Source of the DNA: Gordonibacter faecis
GTDB taxonomy: Bacteria > Actinomycetota > Coriobacteriia > Coriobacteriales > Eggerthellaceae
Length of the DNA: 64,000 nucleotides
Assembly: GCF_030077735.1 (NCBI RefSeq)
Contig: NZ_JASJEU010000003.1
Location: 124,001 to 188,000 of the forward strand
Direction: 5' to 3'
Below the pieces are notes generated by a model, which searched no databases, was not told where the DNA came from, and saw only the letters and a list, made by a program, of their open reading frames with translations. A program made the translations under genes and the position numbers. This document shows, piece after piece, positions 59,345 to 64,000 of this stretch (position 1 is the first letter of the stretch; every line of letters starts with the position of its first letter).

Positions 59345-61273
59345 ATGAATAGAAAACAAAGACGTACGAGGAATCGCATTCTTATTGCCATTGCGCTCTT
59401 CGTTGTGGCTTACGTGATTGCGGAGCTTATGCCGCTCTCCACGTGGCTTGGCAGCGAGACGGCGGCGCTGTGGGCGGAGTTTGCGTTGTTCCTCATTCCT
59501 TACCTTATCGCCGGCTACGACGTATTGCTGCGTGCGGCGAAGAACATCGGCCACGGCCAGGTGTTCGACGAGAACTTCCTCATGAGCGTGGCCACCATCG
59601 GCGCGTTCGCGCTCGTGCTCTTCCCCGACAGCGACCCGCACATGGCCGAGGGTGCGGCGGTCATGCTGTTCTACCAGGTGGGCGAACTGTTCCAAAGCTA
59701 CGCCGTGGGCAAGAGCCGCGCGTCAATCGCCGAGATGATGGACATCGCGCCCGACTTCGCCAACGTGGAGCGCGACGGCGAACTCGTGCAGGTTGACCCC
59801 TACGAGGTGGCCGTCGGTGATGAGATTGTCGTGAAGGCGGGTGAACGGGTGCCGCTCGACGGCGTGGTAGTCAGCGGAGCAAGCCAGCTTGACACCGCGG
59901 CGCTCACCGGTGAATCGGTGCCGCGCGAGGTGCGCGAGGGCGACGAGATCATCTCCGGGTGCGTGAACCTTACCGGTCTCATTACCGTGCGCGTGACCAA
60001 GCCCTTCGGCGAGTCCACCGTAAGCCGCATCCTTGAGCTGGTAGAAAACGCCGCCGAGAAGAAGGCACGCACCGAGAACTTCATCACCCGCTTCGCGCGC
60101 TACTACACACCGGCGGTCACGGGCATTGCGGTGCTGCTGGCCGTTATTCCGCCGCTCTTCTTCGGCGAAAGCTGGTCGGACTGGGTGCAGCGCGGCCTGG
60201 TGTTCCTCGTGGTGTCGTGCCCGTGTGCCCTGGTCATCAGCGTGCCGCTGTCGTTCTTTGGCGGCATTGGCGGGGCGTCGCGCCTCGGCATCCTGGTGAA
60301 GGGCAGCAACTACCTCGAAACGCTTTCGCATGCGGAAACCGTCGTGTTCGACAAAACGGGTACGCTCACCGACGGCTCGTTCAACGTAGTGGCCGTGCAC
60401 CCGGAGACGGGCATCGACCCCGACCGGCTGCTCTCCATCGCCGCGCACGCCGAGGCATATTCCGACCATCCCATCGCGCTTTCCGTGAAGGCGGCGTATG
60501 CGGGGCCCATCGACCGCGAGCGTATCGCGGAGGTCGAAGAACAGAGCGGCCACGGTGTGCGGGCGCGCGTGGACGAGCGCACGGTGTATGTGGGCAACGA
60601 CAAGCTCATGCGCGCATGCGGCGCCGACTTCCACGACTGCGAACTGACGGGCACCATCCTGCACGTGTCGCTTGACGGCGAGTACGTGGGCCACATTGTG
60701 ATTGCCGACGTGGTGAAACCGGATGCCGCTGAAGCTATAGCCGCGCTGCGAGCGGCCGGTGTGCGCAAAACCGTCATGCTTACCGGCGACCGCGCCGACG
60801 TGGCGGCAGCCGTAGCGCAAGAACTCGGCATTGACGAATACCGCGCGCAGCTGCTCCCCCAGGACAAGGTGGCCGAAGTGGAGAAGCTGCTTGACGAAAC
60901 GCATGCCCACGGCACCGGCAAAGGCAAACTGGCCTTCGTCGGCGACGGCATCAACGACGCACCGGTACTCACGCGCGCCGACATCGGCATCGCCATGGGC
61001 GCGATGGGCTCAGACGCCGCCATCGAAGCGGCCGACGTGGTGCTCATGGACGACAAGCCGTCCAACATCGCCCGTGCCATCCGCATTGCGCGCACCACTA
61101 TGAGCATCGTCTGGCAAAACATCGTGTTCGCCCTCGGCGTAAAACTGCTGGTACTGGTGCTGGCCGCCTTCGGCATTGCGAATATGTGGCTTGCCGTGTT
61201 CGCCGACGTGGGGGTAGCCATCATCGCTATCCTGAACGCCATGCGCGCCATGAACGTGAGGAACATGAAATAA
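59345..61273 (+). CDS. cadA: Zn/Cd/Pb-type P1B ATPase
   Basis: The 642-residue pump has 'LTGESVP', the metal site 'VVSCPCALVISVP' in a membrane helix, the phosphorylation motif 'FDKTGTLTDG' and 'GDGINDAPVLTRADIGIAMG'. The CPC-A-L-V-I-S-V-P context is typical of ZntA/CadA, not of copper pumps. It has no N-terminal HMA domain, which is supplied by the upstream gene at 58925. AAGGA lies 8 nt before ATG 59345. It should export Zn(II), Cd(II) or Pb(II) under the ArsR-family repressor. Confidence 0.93.
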   Translation: MNRKQRRTRNRILIAIALFVVAYVIAELMPLSTWLGSETAALWAEFALFLIPYLIAGYDVLLRAAKNIGHGQVFDENFLMSVATIGAFALVLFPDSDPHMAEGAAVMLFYQVGELFQSYAVGKSRASIAEMMDIAPDFANVERDGELVQVDPYEVAVGDEIVVKAGERVPLDGVVVSGASQLDTAALTGESVPREVREGDEIISGCVNLTGLITVRVTKPFGESTVSRILELVENAAEKKARTENFITRFARYYTPAVTGIAVLLAVIPPLFFGESWSDWVQRGLVFLVVSCPCALVISVPLSFFGGIGGASRLGILVKGSNYLETLSHAETVVFDKTGTLTDGSFNVVAVHPETGIDPDRLLSIAAHAEAYSDHPIALSVKAAYAGPIDRERIAEVEEQSGHGVRARVDERTVYVGNDKLMRACGADFHDCELTGTILHVSLDGEYVGHIVIADVVKPDAAEAIAALRAAGVRKTVMLTGDRADVAAAVAQELGIDEYRAQLLPQDKVAEVEKLLDETHAHGTGKGKLAFVGDGINDAPVLTRADIGIAMGAMGSDAAIEAADVVLMDDKPSNIARAIRIARTTMSIVWQNIVFALGVKLLVLVLAAFGIANMWLAVFADVGVAIIAILNAMRAMNVRNMK

Positions 61274-61288
61274 TTCCAATGCAAAAAT

Positions 61289-61319
61289 CTGGGCGATAAG
61301 GATTACCCTTGTCGCCCAG
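61289..61319. terminator. Hairpin downstream of the Zn/Cd ATPase
   Basis: ctgggcga-taagg pairs with ccttg-tcgcccag around a short loop, 15 nt after the ATPase stop. There is no T-run after it on the plus strand. Confidence 0.45.
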
Positions 61320-61409
61320 CATGAGAAAACTTGTAGGTCAAACGTGGTTGCTAGCAAGGACAAAGTCTTTACCCTACTGTCAACCTGACAGGTTCGCCTT
61401 CAATAGAAA

Positions 61410-63152
61410 CTATGACGCGAGCGACCACCCGGCGGCCTCGGTCTGTAGGTCCACCATTCGGCGATACAGCCCGCCCTCGCGGGCCATGAGTTCGGCCGGT
61501 GCGCCCTGTTCGGCTACACGGCCCTCCTTGAGCACGACGATCTTGTCGGCATTGGCCACCGTGCGCATGCGGTGCGCAATGACGAGCACCGTCTTGCCCA
61601 CGAGCAGGCGGGACAGCGCCTGCTGCACCTGCGTCTCGTTCTCCACGTCGAGCGAGGCGGTGGCTTCGTCGAGAAGCACCACCGGCGCATCTTTCAAAAT
61701 GGCACGCGCGATAGAGATGCGCTGCCGCTCACCGCCCGACAGGCGGCTGCCGTTTTCGCCGATCATCGTGTCGTAGCCCTGTGGCATGCGCGCCACAAAC
61801 TCGTCGCAGTTCGCAGCGCGGGCCGCTGCCCGCACCTCCTCATCGGTGGCATCGGCCCGGCCCAGGCGGATGTTGCCCATCACCGTGTCGTCAAACAGCA
61901 CCACGTCCTGGAACACCTCGGCATAATCGGCCAGCAGCGTCTCAGGATCCACGCCCGCCACGTCAACGCCGCCCACGCGCACCGTGCCCTCCGACGCATC
62001 CCAAAAGCGGCCCGCCAGCTTCGCGCAGGTGGACTTGCCGCCGCCCGATGGCCCTACCAAGGCGGTCACCTCCCCTTCGCGGGCTGTGAACGTCACATCC
62101 TCAAGCACACGCTCTCCATCGCCATACGAAAACGATACCTGCTCGAAGGCCAGATCATGCCCCGCTGGTTCGAACGTCTTGGAACCCGCTTGCGCCGGCT
62201 CGGCCTCGATGGCCTGCAGCCGCTTCACGTTCAGGCGTAAGTCGAGCAGCTCGGCCGTGGTCTGCAGCACGAGATTGATGGGATCGTACACGCGCGTTAC
62301 CACCAGCAGAAAGCAAAAGTACACCATGAAATCCACCTGCCCCGCCGCAATCAACAGTGCACCCACCAGCACCGTAGTGGCCGTACCCAACTTAAGGAAG
62401 GCCTGTGCCGACGACACTGAAACGCCCGTTACCAGCTCTACCTTGATCTTCGCTCGCTCGAAGTCGCGCACTCGCTCGCTGACGCTGTCGTAAAACGCGT
62501 CGGTCTGATTCGTCGCTCGGATCTCGCGGGCGCACTCGAGGTATTCCTGAAGGGAATCGGTCAGTGCGAGATTCGCAGCGTTGCGCTGCCGCCCGGCTCG
62601 CTGCTGTAGTTTCGCCGTGCCCGCCACCAGCAGCACGGCCACGGGGATGGGCCACAACGCCGCGAGCGCAAGGCGCCAGTCGAAGATAATCAGACACACA
62701 GCCACCACAAGCGTCGAGGCGGACAGCCCGAACAGCTGCGGCATGACATGCGAGAACATGCGCTCGTGATCGGCGCAGTCTTTCATGATAGCGCTCGTAA
62801 GATCCGACAGGTCGCGCTTGCCAAAAAACGACAGCGGCAGACGGCGCAGCTTCTCGGCCAGGTTCACGCGCTTGCGTGCGCTCTCGTCATACACCACGTT
62901 GTAGGTGTTGGCGTACTCAAGCCATTGGGTGGCGAACATGAGCGCGAGGATGGCCACGATGGCCACAAGGTAGCCGCCCAAGGCGGGCAGCGGCACAGCT
63001 GGATTGACGAGATGCGCTACGAACTCTGATGTGACCAGGTACAAAAGCCCGATAGGCGCCATGAGCACGATGTTGGCAAGCGCGGCCGATGCCGCTCCCC
63101 GCTTGAAGTCGCGGACACCCTGCTCGGTGAGCGCAAACATGTTACGCAGCAT
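61410..63152 (-). CDS. ABC exporter permease/ATPase, second subunit
   Basis: The 580-residue half-transporter has six helices (about 1-300) and a nucleotide-binding domain with Walker A 'GPSGGGKST', signature 'LSGGERQRISIARA' and Walker B 'VVLLDEATASLD'. It pairs with the gene at 63142 as a heterodimer, overlapping by 11 nt. The style resembles IrtAB/YbtPQ-type exporters or importers for siderophores, but the substrate is unknown. AAAGGGG lies 8 nt before ATG 63152. The minus-strand stop is followed by a small palindrome near 61384. Confidence 0.9.
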   Translation of the reverse strand: MLRNMFALTEQGVRDFKRGAASAALANIVLMAPIGLLYLVTSEFVAHLVNPAVPLPALGGYLVAIVAILALMFATQWLEYANTYNVVYDESARKRVNLAEKLRRLPLSFFGKRDLSDLTSAIMKDCADHERMFSHVMPQLFGLSASTLVVAVCLIIFDWRLALAALWPIPVAVLLVAGTAKLQQRAGRQRNAANLALTDSLQEYLECAREIRATNQTDAFYDSVSERVRDFERAKIKVELVTGVSVSSAQAFLKLGTATTVLVGALLIAAGQVDFMVYFCFLLVVTRVYDPINLVLQTTAELLDLRLNVKRLQAIEAEPAQAGSKTFEPAGHDLAFEQVSFSYGDGERVLEDVTFTAREGEVTALVGPSGGGKSTCAKLAGRFWDASEGTVRVGGVDVAGVDPETLLADYAEVFQDVVLFDDTVMGNIRLGRADATDEEVRAAARAANCDEFVARMPQGYDTMIGENGSRLSGGERQRISIARAILKDAPVVLLDEATASLDVENETQVQQALSRLLVGKTVLVIAHRMRTVANADKIVVLKEGRVAEQGAPAELMAREGGLYRRMVDLQTEAAGWSLAS

Positions 63153-64000
63153 GGCTTTCACCCCTTTCGATTTTCCACGACACTGACGTGCGATAGTCGT
63201 CCCACATCTTCGCGTACAAACCACCGGCCGCAGCCAACTCGTCATGCGTGCCGCTTTCCACGAGGTGTCCGCCTTCAAGCACATGGATGGCATCGGCGTG
63301 CACCACGGTGGACAGACGATGCGCGATCATCAGCACCGTCTTGCCCTTTGTCAGCTCGGCGAGCGCAGCCTGAATGAGCGCCTCGTTCTCGGGGTCGGCA
63401 AAGGCCGTGGCCTCATCAAGCACCACGATGGGCGCGTCCTTCAAGATGGCGCGGGCAAGCGCGATGCGCTGGCATTCACCGCCCGACAGATAGACGCCTT
63501 TCGCGCCCACCACCGTGTCGAGGCCCGCTGGGAACTTCGACACAATGTCGTCACACTGCGCCGCATGAGCCGCCGCCTCCACCTGAGCGCGCGTGGCCGA
63601 AGGGCAAGCAGCGCGAATATTGTCGGCCAGGCTGCGCTTGAACAATCGGTCGTTCTGGAATACGAACGCCACCTGCGCCATGAGCTCACTCGTGGGGATG
63701 TCGCGCACGTCCACGCCACCCACACGCACGACGCCCTCGCACGCATCCCAGAAACGCGGCACGAGGCTGGCCGCCGTGGTCTTGCCGCCACCGGACGGTC
63801 CTACAAGAGCTACCGTCGCACCCGTCGGAACCTCCAGACTTACGCCCGACAGCGCCGGCCCGTCGGCGCCGGGATAGGTGAACCCGACGCGTTCGAACGA
63901 GATCGAGGCATCGCGCGGCATCAAGCCGCAATCGACCGGCGGCTCGGCTAAAAGTTCCACGCTCAGCACCTCATCGATACGACGCACGGAGTCCTGCGCC
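63142..64000 (-). CDS. ABC exporter permease/ATPase, first subunit (5' end outside window)
   Basis: The C-terminal nucleotide-binding domain is visible: Walker A 'GPSGGGKTT', signature 'LSGGECQRIALARA', Walker B 'IVVLDEATAFADPENE' and a switch His. The frame is open to the right edge, so the membrane domain lies beyond 64000. The Ala-Phe-Ala-Asp in 'DEATAFADPENE' recurs in siderophore-type IrtA/YbtP ABC subunits. It is the upstream partner of the 61410-63152 gene and the pair is translationally coupled by an 11-nt overlap. Confidence 0.88.
   Translation of the reverse strand, partial: AQDSVRRIDEVLSVELLAEPPVDCGLMPRDASISFERVGFTYPGADGPALSGVSLEVPTGATVALVGPSGGGKTTAASLVPRFWDACEGVVRVGGVDVRDIPTSELMAQVAFVFQNDRLFKRSLADNIRAACPSATRAQVEAAAHAAQCDDIVSKFPAGLDTVVGAKGVYLSGGECQRIALARAILKDAPIVVLDEATAFADPENEALIQAALAELTKGKTVLMIAHRLSTVVHADAIHVLEGGHLVESGTHDELAAAGGLYAKMWDDYRTSVSWKIERGESHAA

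Noticed and set aside
59723..60910. 395-codon open frame on the minus strand
   Set aside because: Antisense to the well-supported Zn/Cd ATPase; no recognisable motif or ribosome site.

Overview
This GC-rich window reads as chromosome of an anaerobic actinobacterium of the class Coriobacteriia, most likely family Eggerthellaceae. The reasons are a membrane-spanning LuxR-type regulator beside a molybdopterin oxidoreductase and an MFS transporter, an Ech-type energy-converting hydrogenase, menA for menaquinone, indolepyruvate ferredoxin oxidoreductase with phenylacetate-CoA ligases, and many zinc-ribbon miniproteins. The species is not assigned. There is one tRNA (Pro-GGG). I see no rRNA, CRISPR array, insertion sequence or prophage.

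Layout. 1-9526: accessory locus. A minus-strand group encodes a molybdopterin oxidoreductase alpha subunit (768 aa), a two-cluster ferredoxin beta subunit, two DUF1508-type proteins, two Cys-rich miniproteins, a membrane LuxR regulator and a trigger-factor-like protein lacking the ribosome-binding domain. A divergent MFS transporter lies on the plus strand. The arrangement resembles catechol dehydroxylase loci of gut Eggerthellaceae, but the substrate is unknown. 9527-17757: a micro-ORF with its own terminator, Ku, PAP2 phosphatase, thioesterase, DUF2974 hydrolase, menA, two DUF3784-like membrane proteins, a quinone-reductase-like enzyme, a Usp protein and GluQ. 17758-26257: aryl-pyruvate oxidation (iorA-iorB-ACT-paaK), FHA protein, D,D-carboxypeptidase, and a second ACT/paaK pair. 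26265-29363: VanW/G5 wall protein and PgsA. 29531-34951: complete echABCDEF operon. 35223-41243: MATE exporter, SLH/leucine-rich surface protein, ECF sigma/anti-sigma pair, GlsB-like protein, TIGR04076 protein and tRNA-Pro. 41519-52260: coaBC, hemH, rluD, lspA, ileS, degV, dinB and a PLP-fold protein lacking the catalytic lysine. 52356-61273: metal homeostasis (copA with a fused CopZ-like domain, csoR, a SmtB-type regulator with operator, a free HMA protein and a Zn/Cd ATPase), plus a SRAP protein, an EamA transporter and an AraC regulator. 61410-64000: a heterodimeric ABC exporter, the second subunit cut by the window edge.

How it fits together. Ech couples ferredoxin oxidation to H2 formation and ion pumping. 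IorAB feeds reduced ferredoxin from aromatic amino-acid breakdown and the PaaK enzymes make or handle aryl-acetyl-CoA. The molybdoenzyme locus probably offers an alternative reductive or hydroxyl-transfer reaction on an imported aromatic.

The main unexplained signals are these. A large hairpin repeat occurs in two copies with compensatory base changes, each 22-24 nt downstream of a stop codon. The molybdoenzyme has lost three of the four positions that bind the N-terminal Fe-S cluster in its relatives. A truncated trigger factor and paired miniproteins accompany it. The aminotransferase homologue has Glu in place of the PLP lysine. CopA carries a chaperone domain preceded by an intact internal ribosome-binding site.
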